A stretch of DNA of 64,000 bases, taken from positions 2,046,001-2,110,000 of the forward strand of contig BRXU01000001.1 of NCBI GenBank assembly GCA_030267565.1, read 5' to 3'. Both the position numbers and the translations under genes were made by a program. The notes under the pieces are model-generated. The model did not search any database, was not told the origin of the DNA, and was given only the letters and a program-made list of their open reading frames with translations. The stretch comes from Pleodorina starrii (Eukaryota; Chlorophyta; Chlorophyceae; Chlamydomonadales; Volvocaceae). Below are positions 42,034-54,371 of this stretch, piece after piece. Each line of letters starts with the position of its first letter. The stretch's first letter is position 1.

Positions 42034-44492
42034 ATGTTTCAAAGCTTGAGCGCCCACAAATCATCCGTTCGGCCTTCTGCGCCAGCGGCCCAGCGACGCT
42101 GTTTCGCGCCCGCTGTGATTAATGCACCGAATGGGCTTAACCATGTTTACAATTCTACACTCCTGTGTGCCGCGGAGAGCCCCTGCACCAGCGACCGACG
42201 GATGAGCAGGACGATGGTCAGGGCAGCGCAGACGGCTCAGGTCGCCGTCGACACGCCGGCACAGCCCGGTCTGGCACAGGACGTCTCAGTTGCGGTCATC
42301 GGCGTCGGCCTGATGGGTGAGTCGTGTCCTCCACAAGCTCGGCCGACAGGGCTTGCATCCGATGCTCCGAACCGCTGCGCGCCCTGCGCCGTCATCATTC
42401 CCAACGCGGCCCTAGCCCTGAAAACGCGCCTTCTGCGGGAACGCACATGTTTTTGTGGCAGGCAACAAGATTGCCAGGCGGCTGGCCGCCCAGGGCGCCA
42501 ACGTCCGCGCCTGGAACCGCAGCGCGGACAAGATGGCGACGCTGCCGGAGGCTGGTATCGCCGTGTGCCCCACCTTGGCCGACGCGGCCGGTGCAGACGT
42601 GCTGCTGCTCACCCTCTCCGACGCCGCCACCATCCGGGAGGCACTGCTGGGCGACGCCGTGCGGCCCCTGCTGGCGGGAAAGACCGTACTGCAGATGGGC
42701 ACCATCGGTGGGTTTTACGGTGCTTTGGTGGCGGACGGCCGTGGCCAGCAGAAGGCCCACACCTTGGCTCCACACCTTGGCTCCACACCTTGGCTCCACA
42801 CCTTGGCTCCACACCTTGGCTCCACACCTTGGCTCCACACCTTGGCTCCACACCTTGGCTCCACACCTTGGCTCCACACCTTGGCTCCACACCTTGGCTC
42901 CACACCTTGGCTCCACACCTTGGCCAATGCCGTGGGAAACATTCCGCCTGTCCCCTTGCCTCGCCGCGGCGCTGCGGGCGCTGCGCTGGCCCCCGTGCTT
43001 CTGGCAGTGCTCGCCACACCGCTGGTGGGCCACGCCTCCGCCACCCTCCGCCGCTGTCCTCCCAATCCAACGTCCCCACGAACCAACTGCAATGCACACA
43101 CAGGATGCGGTGTACACACACGCACGTGTACAATGTGTATACGTGTGCCAAACCCTTTCCGCGTGCCGCACCTTCCCTCCCCTGGGGACCCCCCACAGGC
43201 CCCAAGGAGTCCGCCTCCATCTGCGCCGAGGTGACCTCGGCGGGCGGTTCCTACGTGGAGGCCCCCGTGCTGGGCAGCCAGCCGGAGGCGGAGAAGGGCA
43301 CGCTGCTGATCATGGTGGGCGCGGAGACCGACCCACGGGACACTCCCGCCGGCCCCGTGTGGCCGCTGCTGCGCGCGCTGGGCCAGGAGCCCAACATCCA
43401 CTTCATCGGCCCGGTGGGCACCGCCGCGGCGGTCAAGCTGGCGCTCAACCAGCTCATCGCGTCGCTCACGGTGGGGGAGGGGGGAGGCGCGGGGCGGGGC
43501 GGGACGCGGGAGGGGCGAGAGGGGCCTTGTTGTGTTGTCCTCCCGGTGGTCCCCTGACGAGGGTGGGTGCCGTGGTGGCCGCAGGTGGGCTTTTCGACCT
43601 CGCTGGGTCTGGTGCAGCGCAGCGGCGCTCCCGTGGACAAGTTCATGTCCATACTGCGCGCCTCGGCCCTGTACGCGCCCACATATGACAAGAAGCTGCA
43701 GAAGATGCTGGACCGCGACTACGGGGCGGCGAACTTCCCAACAAAGGTAAAGGCGCGGGGGAGGGCGGGAAGACGGGAGCTGCCTCTGCGGGACCGCGAC
43801 CTACCATTTGGGGCCCGCATCCCGACCCACCTACCGCCCTGAACACAGGGCTGCAGATCCCGGGTGCGTGTGGATGCGGGGTGATCTGCTGTTTTTGGCG
43901 CTCCCCACGCCCACCCGTCATCCCCCACCCAAAGTCCCCCGCTGCGCCCATCCGTGTTGCCCTGGTCCCGCCAAACAGCACCTGCTCAAGGACGTGCGGC
44001 TGTTCGAGAGCGAGGCAGCCGCGGCGGGGCTGGACACCCGGCTGCTGGCGGCGCTCAAGGGCGTCACGCAGGTATGGTGTTGGGCAGTGGTGCAAAGCGG
44101 TGCGACGTGGGGGCACGTCCGGGCTGGACCGGGCTGGGCTGGGCTGGGCTGGACTCATACGCCGCCCAATCGCCCCAGGGGGGTCGCCTCCGTTCCACCG
44201 CCGCGGTTGCATCTTGGTTGCCCCATGGGGTGCGAACCCGCGCCGCGGACATCTGCTTCAAACCCGTCCCTCCCCTCTCTTATGCCGGGTTGCCCCCCCC
44301 CTGATTTGATACCGTTTACGGGCTCCGGCCTATACGTGGATACCCCCCTCGTTGGCCGTTCTGCCCCCTCTCCGCAACCTCATCCTACAGGACGCTGTGG
44401 ACCGGGGCCTGGCCAACACCGACTACTCGGCCGTGTTCGACGCGGTGGTGTACCCGGGGGAGGGGCAGGGGCAGGGCGGCAAGCAGGAGTGA
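42034..44492 (+). CDS. GLYR-type reductase with predicted organelle presequence
   Basis: Six exons (42034-42316, 42462-42707, 43199-43470, 43585-43746, 43979-44071, 44391-44492) join in phase to 385 residues. The first roughly 75 residues (MFQSLSAHKSSVRPSAPAAQ, Arg-rich and with few acids) look like a chloroplast or mitochondrial targeting peptide. The mature part starts at VSVAVIGVGLMG (Rossmann). It continues with WNRS, LLAGKTVLQMGTIG, GGSYVEAPVLGSQPEA and the catalytic-lysine block GTAAAVKLALNQL. Likely activity: NADPH-dependent reduction of glyoxylate and succinic semialdehyde in an organelle, where it would limit aldehyde build-up from photorespiration or GABA breakdown. It is nearly identical to the paralog at 4819-6367 over exons 3-5, including the end of one intron, but has two extra introns. 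Confidence 0.88.
42762..42926 (+). repeat. 13-bp minisatellite in GLYR intron 2
   Basis: About twelve near-perfect copies of CCTTGGCTCCACA in the intron after exon 2. The paralog at 4819-6367 lacks this array. Confidence 0.92.
44308..44350 (+). repeat. Copy of the dispersed intronic motif (GLYR)
   Basis: GATACCGTTTACGGGCTCCG and GCCTATACGTGGATACCCC, in the last intron of the plus-strand GLYR gene and sense to it. Related copies lie at 10589, 22159 and 26622. Confidence 0.6.
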
Positions 44493-46377
44493 AGGGTGGG
44501 GCGAGCTCGCCCTAGGGGTGGCAGTGGGAGAGGTGTGAGCTGTTGGGGTGCTGTTGTTGTAGCGTAAAGCTGTGGACGTTGGGGAGTGTGGAGTGGAGCG
44601 GAGCGGGGCGGAGTCGTCTCCGAAGATTCCCACTTGCTCCGTGGAGCGGAGTGGCGAGGCCGTGGAGTGGGCGTGCAGTGGAGTGGAGTGGAGATGGTAC
44701 AGAAAGTTCGACGTGGAGTTGCGAAAGTGTCGAGAAGGTGGAGTATCGTATCGGAGGTGGAACGCGAGCGAGCGCGGGCGAGCGCATATGAATCCAGTTT
44801 ATTGCGACGCAAACACGCAATGTGGAGGGTTCCGCGCTATATAGCGACGTGCGGTTCGGTCGGCGTCGCATCAATTGAGAACGGCGGGTCCGGCAGCGGC
44901 AGCGGCGGCGCAGCACTTCCAGCAGCGTTGGCGGTGCCAGCACCCCGACAGCAACAGCAGTGGGGCGGCGGCTGCAGCGGAGGATGGGCGCGCGGGCGGC
45001 GTCCCGCGGCTGTTCGGCCCCACCCCAAGCACCGCACCCCCACCCACCGGCCCCCGTTCCGAGGGGTGTGTCTTCCCCCGGGGGGGGGCACGGTTCGGCC
45101 TTCGATGGGGCCCGGGGCCAACTGGAGGCGGTAAGAGGGGCTCCAAGTGCCGCCTGCGGGCTTTCGCGTATCCCGTGCCGCAGTCCAGGCCGGCGCCCAG
45201 CGGTCGTTGGAGGTTCGGAATTGGGAGATGGACCTGGTGCCTTCGCGGCGGGGGCTGCTGGAGTGCGCCGCCGCTGACAGCCCCCTTTATGCTTTGAAGT
45301 GTCCCGGGTTGCGGCTCGAACCCCCGGGCCTCTGGTCGTGTGGGCAACTCTTGTGGGCGGATCCGTGGCCAGCTTGTCTCATCCGCATCCGCATGGGGAC
45401 GGAATGGAGGACTAGGTAGAGGCTTGCTGAAGGAGGGGCTTGCTGAAAGTTGTGCTAAAGTGCATGCCGCAACGGAGGGACGTAGGCGACTCAGGACCCA
45501 GGTGAGGGAGGAGGCCGCGAGCGACAGCCTCGAGGGATACCGTGGGGGCATATGCGCCGATGTCCCGGGGCATGCGGGGTTGTTGTTTTTTTGGAGGCGT
45601 GGCGTGGCGTGGCGCGCGGCGAGATGCTCGAGGCGGCAGGGGGAAGACGCAAGGGGGGGCTCTCGGGGTGTGGTAACTGCAAGGGGGGGCCTCTGTCCAG
45701 TGGGTCTCTCGGGGATGCGTGTGACCAGAAGGTGCGCACCGGGCCGGACACCCGGACAACTCAGTCCCAGACTGTGGGGTAGTACCGTATGGCAGGCCAT
45801 AGCAGGCTTGCTACCCGGCACCGTCGCACCGACGGCAAAACCCTCCACGGTACCTTCTTTTTACCCCCCAGAAAGAGGGCGCCCAAACCACCTCGAGCAG
45901 CATGGCAAGTAAGCCTTTGCTCACGCGTGTACGACCTACCTGGGCATTGTCGGCTCGCCGCGTACCGTACACCGTATATCACCAATAGCGGAACAGATCG
46001 AGCCAAGCTGGGGGGGCCTCCTCGGGCAGCGAAGGCCGGAAGCAGCCCGGGTCCCGCGGCGGGGAGCAAAGTCTAAAGAACGAACGAACGCGGGCCGACG
46101 GTCCCCAGCCAGATGGGGGAGAGGGATCCGTGAAGCCGCCGCGACGTTCAGCAAAGACAGACCACCCATGCACACACGGACCCCAGATGGCCCCCGCCAC
46201 CACCCCACCAGCCCACGCCCCCCCCGACAGTCCTCTTAAACAACGAGAAGCGATGGGTTCAGTTCGGCGTTGCCGCAAACACAAACTGCACGTGGCGCTC
46301 CCACAGCACTGGTCACACACGAACGGCAAAAGCCGCTATGGCGGCGGATGGGGCGTGACTTGCGGCACGCCCGACAG

Positions 46378-46423
<46 letters not shown>

Positions 46424-48040
46424 GGGGAAGAGGGTGGGGAGGGAGAGAGAGGGAAAAGCGCGCTGTGTCTGTGCGGGCGGGCGCGGCAATGGCCTCCCAG
46501 TAGCAGGCTCCGAAACCTCACAGACGACCGAACCTATACACACGCGCACCCACACCCATATACCGGTACATACAGGCGACCGCGCCCACGGACATCCGTT
46601 CCCCAATAGGTTTTCGACCTGAGATGCCGTATATGGTACGGCACCGCGATACCCGAATCCGGGGCCATGCGCAAGCCCTCGCCCTCGCCCTCGCCCGTGC
46701 ACTGCACCAAAATAACACGGGTATCAGTAGTACAATAGCAGCAGCAGCGGCATCATCAGCAGCAGCGGCAACACGGCCCACTGCCCACCCAACACGCCCG
46801 CTCTCCCCCCCAATCGGCCACCGCCGCCGCCGCCGGGCGACGGCCCCGCCGCCGTCGCCCGGCGGCGCCAGCTCCTCTCCCTCTCGTGCGCCGCCGCAAT
46901 CGCCGCAGTCGCCTTCGATCTGGCGGCGCTTCTCATCCGCTGCCTTTCGCAGTGTCCCCGCGCCCCAGGACCTTTCCAAATAATATACATATATAGCAAG
47001 CGGTCAAACCAAACTGTGGTTTGGCGCAGACGCACTCGGTTTGGTTGGGGTGGTGGTGGTGTAAACGTGTATTGTAAATAAGCGCGCAAAAAAAAGCGGC
47101 AACCCAGTATATATCTTGCCATAGTTGTACCGCATGTGTGTACGACAGGATGGCTCTGAGAACGAAAACGCACCGCCCTGCTCTTCACTTAAATCTTAAT
47201 CACTACGCATCCTCACGGGACATCACTGCTATTATTCAAAGAAAAAAACCCACATCGCCATTCGCGCCATGATCGCGTTAATGATATTGGTAAGCGTCGA
47301 CGTCCGCGCTTGTGCGCCGGCCGGGTATTGGTTTTGCGTGAGGAGTTCGAGAGCACGGCGGCCCGCCGTCCCCCGGACATTCTCCTGAGAGGGTTGGACA
47401 CACCCCGGGGGGCGACCCTTCCCCTTCCCACTTCCCACTTCCCCTTTCCCCCGCCGAACCGGCGGCCGGGAGGGACCTGGAGAGGCCGCCGTGTGCCGCC
47501 GACGCCCGACCCCAAGCGACGAGAGCTGCCGACCGCGAAAAAACAAGGGGTCCCTCACCTGCCAGCGCCCGCTGCGCGCCTTCCCGCGTTCCATCCCGAG
47601 TTTCTTCCCGCAATCGGCGACCCACCCGGCCCCCCTTCGGGTTCCCGGGTTGGGTTCGAAGGGCAGGCCCGAGACCCCACCCTCAAGACGCAGCCTCACG
47701 CAGCATTCAGTGCTCGGTCCGCGGGAGGGCACACCAACCAAGGGGGACAACCCCCCGTGGGGTGAAAACAAAAGAGATACTGGTGTTGGGGTTCGTGATT
47801 GAGTTCAAACAAAGGCGCACAGCAGCGCCCCCACCCACACCCGCACCCACACCCGCACCCGCGCCCGCAGCCCCCGGCGGCAAGGGAGGAAGGTGCACCT
47901 GCGCGACTGCGCCCCCCTCTCTTGGGAGGCGCGCGCCCTCCCCCTTTCTCTTGGCCCCTCCCACCCAGATCTCACCCCTCACCCCTCACCCCACCCGGCC
48001 GCCCTCGTAAGCTCCCCGGGATACGGGCGGCGGCCTGACG
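44493..48040. other. Intergenic stretch, no supported gene
   Basis: About 3.5 kb between convergent genes. It contains an imperfect GGAGTGGAGCGG repeat (about 44585-44700), a (CA)n tract (46380-46421) and GC-rich DNA with chance open frames on both strands. A minus frame near 46979-46720 ends in a hydrophobic stretch, but no exon chain or family could be established. Confidence 0.45.
46380..46421 (+). repeat. (CA)n microsatellite
   Basis: About 21 CA units in an intergenic stretch. Confidence 0.95.
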
Positions 48041-48110
48041 TCAGTGCTCCGGGGCACCGGCGGGAGCTTCCTCCGCCGCGCCCTCTCCGTCGGCCGGCGG
48101 CGGTGCCTGC

Positions 48111-48166
<56 letters not shown>

Positions 48167-51100
48167 GTACGCCAGGTAGGCCAGGTAGGAAGACACGTAA
48201 GCAAGTAGGCTTCGGACTCGACAGTGTTTAGATGCGGACTGCATCCAAAGATCACACGTCCGCTGGGGTCAAAAAGAAGAAACCCCCTGGGGGTCCGTCC
48301 GCTGATGGTCCGTCCCCGCCTGCCGGTCCCGTGCCGGTCCCCTGCCGCGCCCCTGTAACCCAACCTAACCTAACAGCCGCCTCCGCTAAACCCACACGCT
48401 CAACAGCGGAAACCTCCAGAGCCTCCACACCGACCCACGGGTCACCCTCCCCCCCACCCACCCACAGCGCCCCACCTGCTGCGCCCCCAGCACCCAGGGG
48501 TGCTGCATCAGCTCCTCGCTGGTGGGTCGGTCGCCCGCGTGGGCCTCCAGACAGGACAGCAGGAAGGACCGACCCGCGGGACTCAACCGGGAGGGGAAGG
48601 CGAGCGAGGAGGTCGGGGAGGGGGTCGAGGTGGCGGCGGAGCCGGACGAGATTGGAGGCGGCGGCGCAGCTGCGGGCCGGGGAGGCGGCTCCGCCGCCGC
48701 CGTCGCATCCCCCGCTGCCGCTGTCACTGCCTCCGCCTCTGCCACCGCGTCCCCATCCACAACGTCATGTGCCGCAAGCGCCGCCGCCGCCTCCTCGTCC
48801 CTCGCTCCGAAACCAGGGGCAGCCGCGGCGCCTCCTGTCGCTTGCCCGACCGCCGCGGCAGCGTCACCAGCTGCCGCCGGTGCCGTCATGCTGCCGCACG
48901 ACCGCCGCACTCCCTCCACTTGCGGCTCGGCGCTCCGGGTTTCGGAGCTCCGAGTGCGCGACGCGGCAGTGGCGGCGGCGGTGGCGGTTGCGGTGGCGCC
49001 ACCGGGCGGGGGCCCTCCAGGGAAGGGCGTGAAGCCGACCAGCAGCTCGTACACAACCGCCCCCAACGACCACACGTCGCAGGAGGCGCCGTACGCCAGT
49101 TGGTCGTTGACCTTGTTGTCGGCGGGGGTACGCTTTAGGGGGCAGGCATTAACCTCCTGGCGGGGCAAGCAGTGAGATGAGGCCGCAGCGGGGAGGGGAG
49201 GGGAGGGGAGGGAAGGGGGTGAGAGAAAAAGGGCGGGGGACGGGGGCCACGAGGAGCGCCCATGCGGCGTGTGGGCGGGCGGGTTAACGGGGGGACGGAT
49301 GGGCATGCCTTCGGCTTCTTCGTACCGGTACTCTTCCCACCAAAGAGCGGCCCCCGGAGTTCCCCCTTTCTTCTCATCCCCAATCCGCCCAAAGAGCGAA
49401 AACACGGCCCCCCAAGTTGGCGCCCCGCCCCGCCCCGCTCCGCTCCGCCGGGTGAGGGCCAGGGGCAGGGCCAGGGCCACGCACCGGCGCCATGTAGTCG
49501 CTGGATCCCGCGCGGGTCCCCGCCCGCTCCTCCTGCAGGTAGATGGACACACCGAAGTCGCACAGCTTGAGCCGCCAGTCGGGGGTGAACAGGATGTTCT
49601 CCTGCGGGGGGGGGGGGGCACGTGGGCACGATGAGGGAGGGAGGGAGGGGAGGGCGGGGAGGGGGCGCGGGATGCGCGCGGCGCAACAGCTTGGGCACGA
49701 CGTACGCACGTGCGGTGGGCTCACGGCACGCGGTGCAGCGCAACGGCAGGAGACACGGACCCTACTGCATTCCATCCACCCACCCATCCATCCATCCACT
49801 GGGGGAGGAACCCCAATGGATGAAACCCCCTCTGTGTGACCACACGCGCCACCCGGACGACCCGTACGACAACCAGCCAGCCAGCCTCCGACGGCTCCTG
49901 CTGGCCGTGCCTTCAACCTCACCGCCTTGCCACTGGCAACCCCACCCGCCCACCCGTCCGCTCGCTCGCCTTCCAGACGCACGGACCCACCCACACCCCC
50001 ACCCGCCCACCCACCGACCCACCCACCCCACCCACCCACCGGCTTGATGTCCCTGTGCACCACCCCCAATCGGTGCAGGTGGCTCATCACCCGCAGCAGC
50101 GGACACACCACCAGCTGCACCGCCCACTGCTCGCCCAGGCGCCCGCCCAGCCGCTTCCGAGCCTGATCCAGGGAACCCACGCGGACGTACTCCAGGACCA
50201 TCACCAACACATCGGCCTCCTGGCGGGGGTGCGCGTGTGTGTGTGTGTGTGTTGGGGGCGAGGGCGGGGGTGCGTGTTATAGGAGGGGTGCGTGTTTTAG
50301 GCGGATCCCGACCAAGGGCGCAGTGCGCTTCCCCGCAGTGCGCTGCGCGCTGTGTGTGTGGGTGGGGGGATGATGTGGGAGGCTGTGGGGCTGTCCCGCT
50401 CTGGATCGGGGGAAGGGCTCCCAGAGCTGTGTCGGACTCCCGGGGCGCCACACTGGCAAGGCCGCCCCCCTCCCCCACACGCATCCCGCCCACTGGGCCC
50501 TGGGCCCTGCGTCCTAGTCCCCCACACATCCGGGCACCCCCCCATCCAGTCTCCCCGATCCAGTCTCCCCGGTCCAGTCTCCCCGGTCCAGGTCCCCCGC
50601 CCTCATCGCTCCCCCCCGCTCCCCCCCCGCTCCCCTCCTGAATGCCGCCAGCAGCTGCACTATGCCCGGGTGCATCAGTCGGGAGTGGATGTCCAACTCA
50701 CGAAGGACCTGAGCCGGGAGGGGAGGGAGGCAGGGGGGCAGGGGGGGAGGGAGGCAGGGGGCGGGAGGCAGGGGGCGGGAGGCAGCGGTGGTAACTTGTA
50801 AGGGACGGGGAGGAAGGGCGAAGCAGGAAGGGCGAAATTACGAAAGGGAGCAGGGGGAGAGGTGAAGAAACACACCCACATTCATATATACATAGCTACA
50901 TACATGCACACGCATACACACTCATGCACAGTTACCGGTACACACACACACACACTCGTGTGCCACACGCCCGCACACGCACACACGCAGACACACACGC
51001 AGACACACACGTCCATTCCCACCTGATGCCTCAGAAAGTCCGTGAGGGTGGCGAGGGAGTAGACCTTGAGGACCACCTCGGTGCTTGAGGTGACGCAGGT

Positions 51101-52425
51101 GGCCTTGGCGGGGGGAGAGGGGGGGAGGGAGGGAGGCAGGGAGAGGAGGGGCGCATGAGGGTCCTCTGAGGGGCATTTGGGTTTTCCAACCCATGCGGGG
51201 GCAGCTAGCAAGTTCGGCGCTGGTCATGCTGCCGTACAGCTGCTGCCACGCCGCGTCGTACCTTGTACACCGTGCTGGCGTATCCGCGGTACAGCCGGCG
51301 GTGCAGTCCGTACTGCGACAGCGACCACCGAGTCCCCCGCTGCGGCGTCCACATGCTGGCCCTCGCGCAGGGCGCCAAATACAGCAACCCATCAGCCGGC
51401 GTCACGCGAGGCCGGAAGAACCCGGCGCCGCTGCCAGCGTCGGCGGACTGCTGGGCCGCGGCCGCCGCCGGCGGCGGCGGCGGCGGCGCTGACCCGTCGG
51501 TAGGTGACGTCGGCGCCGCCGACGCGACGGCGGCGGCGGGCAGCGCCAACGTCAGCGCCAGCGCCGACGGCGGCAGCATCGGCACCAGCGGCGGCGTCAG
51601 CGGTCCGGAACAGCTGCCGGGGCGGGCGGTGCCGCAGGGGCCGCTGATGCTGCCGTCGAGGTGGCGGGCCCAGGCGGAGGAGGCCACCCTGGAGCTGCCG
51701 TACGTGAAGGAAGGCGCCGAGGGGCCCTGCGGCGCGCTGTGGTGGCTCCCGCTGCCGAAGCGCCGCGCGCAGGGTGGGGATGGCTTGGCGGCGGCTGGCG
51801 TCGGCGTGGAGACCTTTCGTGGCGTGGTGACAGCGCTGCTGCTGCCGCCGCGGCTTATGAAGGAGGAGCCCAGATCGCTGTTGCGAGGCGACAGCGCGGC
51901 TTCGGGATCTGGGTCGGCAGAGTCGCCGGACCCGAGGGCGGTGGCGGCGGCGGCTCCGCCGCGGCGGGCCTTGGCCGCGGCGCCGGGCAGGACCCAGGAC
52001 ACGGCAGCGGAGGTGACCGCCGACAGGCCCACCTCGCTGATGCGCCGGCAAGCTGCGCCGAGCTGCAGCAGCGCCCGGGTCGCCTTGCTGTCGCGGCGGG
52101 CAGGAGTGGTGGTGGTGGTTTGGGTTGCGGGCGCTGGCGATGGAGAGGATGGCGTTGGCGGCAAATCGGCCACCGGCGGCGGCCTGGTGACGGAGAGCGC
52201 CGGGAGGAGATTGAGGTTGCACTTCGCATGTGGGTTGGGCGGTGTTGGCGGGCCCTCGATTGCTGGGCTGGCCGGGGTGGAGGCCGCAGCGTCCATCGTC
52301 AGGCAGTCCGCCGGCGGGGTGGCTGCGGAGCCCGCGTGCGCTGTTGCAGAAATGCAGACGTCCGAATCCCTTCGGGAGGTTCGCGTGGAGAGTTTGTGAT
52401 CCTTTTCGGACTCCGCCGCAGCCAT
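48041..52425 (-). CDS. Serine/threonine protein kinase with low-complexity insertions
   Basis: Seven exons (52425-51262, 51103-51023, 50708-50538, 50219-50040, 49601-49485, 49156-48476, 48106-48041) join in phase to about 819 residues. A roughly 370-residue Ser/Pro/Ala-rich N-terminus precedes the kinase domain. The domain has the Gly loop RGYASTVYK, the lysine in VVLKVYS, the alpha-C region LRELDIHSRLMHPGIVQLL, HRDIKPEN, the DFG in KLCDFGVSIY, MAPE, DVWSLGAVVYELLVG and the C-terminal GDRPTSEELMQHPWV. All catalytic residues are present, so it should be active. A long Ala/Gly/Glu insertion lies between helix F and helix I, and a Gly/Asp-rich insertion follows the alpha-C/beta-4 region. The short last exon is the least certain. 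The group and substrate are not identified. Confidence 0.85.
48108..48164 (+). repeat. (CA)n microsatellite at a splice acceptor
   Basis: About 27 CA units. On the minus strand this is a (TG)n tract immediately upstream of the GTGCAG acceptor of the last kinase exon. Confidence 0.92.
49960..50039 (-). repeat. GTGGGT-type tract starting at a kinase splice donor
   Basis: On the minus strand the donor after HRDIKP opens directly into GTGGGTGGGTGGGGTGGG and further G-rich units. Confidence 0.8.
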
Positions 52426-54371
52426 GGTCGCGACCGAAAGTTAGTTGACGCGACTGCCAAGACAGGCTCCGCGGCAGGCAAGGCAGTTTGGAGAGCTGCT
52501 GCGCTCCCTTACAATTGTTGCACGCCTGTCGGATTTGCTGCAGTGGTCTAAGGCAGACGCTCCTCACAAACGCCTCCACTGCTGGTCACCTTCATCGGTG
52601 GCCTGCCACGACACGCCGATCCCGGCGGCAGGGACTAATCGTTACCTGTTGTGGCGTAACCACAGCACCAGAAATCAATGTAAATTGGGCCGAACTACCG
52701 TAGGTCGAGCAAGGCGCGGCTGCGGCGCAAGACCTCAGCGCGCTCGGACACTGAAACCCGGGACAGCTGAGGTTTAGTAACATATGTTATTGTACCCTGC
52801 ATAACATTGTGCACTCAGGGCGGAAGAAACACTGCCCTACTTGGTGGGCGGGACGCTGGCGGTTGGTACTTGACATACACTCAAAGCTGCCCTGACTCAA
52901 AGGTTCTTGAGAAGTTGAAATACACCTATCCCTGACTGTAATCGGAGGACAGAAGTGCTAACAAAGTTGTACCTCTCAGGACTGTCGCCCTGCCTCCAAA
53001 CTACGCAACTCCACGGCTGGAGCCGGTCTTCACGATCGGCCCTTGCGCCAACTGCACCTTCCCAAGCAGGACAGCTACAAATAATACCCTATAATTATCA
53101 ATGAATATATAAAACATCTCACCTCGTGTTACTGTGCCCACTACCTAGAGGATTCGTGTACGAATCCAACGTTACGATTTATTCTATATATACACAAGCC
53201 CTATTCGGGCCTCCTCGCCCCGTTTTCGTTTCGTCCTTGTTACAACAAGGCTGACTGAAGACCGCTCCAGACCATGTATTAACGCACGTAGATTTCTCTG
53301 CGTGAATGCACAAACCCTCACAAATCAGCAGGACCCCTATGTAGCGCGCAGGGGGCGAATACGCCCTGGGACATTTCCACTGCTTGAGGGCTGCGCCTCG
53401 CTGCGTGAGCAAGTCCAGAGCTACAACGCGCCTCGACACAAGCTCCGAAACGCAGATGGACCGGATGACAGCCAGCGGCAGCTTTGTAAGCACCCTCGCC
53501 TCGGGACGTTCCTGCTCTTCCTGCTCATCCCCCTGGGGAGCCCCACAATCCTCCTCCACGCCCCGGGAGACAGGCCTGCAGAGCGACGGAATTCCCTTCT
53601 CTGAGGCATCCGCGGGGAGTCAGCTTTGGCGAGACTGCTGTGCGGCCTGCCCCGATGGAAGGAGCGCCAGGCTCTCGCTCACGTCCCGCGGCCGCGATCC
53701 CCTCCTCAGCAAGTGGAAATGGCGCGCGATGGTCGGCGTTCGGTACATTCGTTCGGTTAGCTCGACGCACAGTTCGGTTGCAGGCACAGGCTTACGGGCT
53801 CAGAGCTTTGGAGGGTAAGTTCGAGTCGTTAAGTAAGCAGGCACAGGCTGACGGGCCAGGCCACACGCCACACGCCATCAGGCCGGCCACCGCGTCTGCA
53901 CCTGCACCCACCTGCACCCACCTGCAGCACTATACCCAATCTTCAAACCCAGGCAGCTGCAGGCAGCTCATTCGTCCGCAGGCCACAGCGCCCAGCCCTT
54001 CCCGCTCGTGACACACCGACTCCGCGGGCCTGGCCTGGCCAGATGCACCGCACGCCTCCCCTCCCGGCATTGCACCCGGAACTCCGGCCCCTCTCCCCCA
54101 CCACATCACATCACATCACATCACCTCGAGGAATCCGACCCCAAGCTCACCGCGCCCGCTCGCGCCGCGCCACGTGGCCACGTCCGGGTACTTGGCTCCG
54201 GTGGTCGTATATGACCGGATACGATCCTCTTACCCCGCGGCCCGGCGACATCACAGGTTCACAGCGCTGCACCGCAACGCACAACGACGCAAGCCCCCGA
54301 CGCCGCGTCTCAGCCCCTCCCTCTCCCCCTCTCTCCCTCTCCCTGCACATCCACCGCCCGACTCCATCTGA
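52426..54371. other. Intergenic stretch between the kinase and the DUF3598-like gene
   Basis: It holds the kinase promoter side (52426 onward) and the 3' region of the next minus-strand gene. The part from about 52770 to 53330 is AT-rich. A CATCA repeat lies near 54105-54124. Open frames near 53180-53820 show no family features. Confidence 0.5.

Noticed and set aside
43251..43691. Minus-strand frame similar to a plus-strand frame at 5352-5834
   Set aside because: The similarity only reflects antisense reading of the two GLYR paralogs.
44871..45848. Minus-strand frame of 325 codons
   Set aside because: Low-complexity composition, no motif, no consistent exon chain; compatible with chance in GC-rich DNA.
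46624..47188. Frames on both strands with a hydrophobic end
   Set aside because: The hydrophobic part is a triplet-repeat run and no splice partners were found.
48500..49175. Plus-strand Ala/Ser-rich frames
   Set aside because: Antisense to the large kinase exon that holds DVWSLG and GDRPTSEEL.
51263..52399. Plus-strand 378-codon frame
   Set aside because: Antisense to the kinase's N-terminal exon, which ends at the Gly loop with a correct donor.
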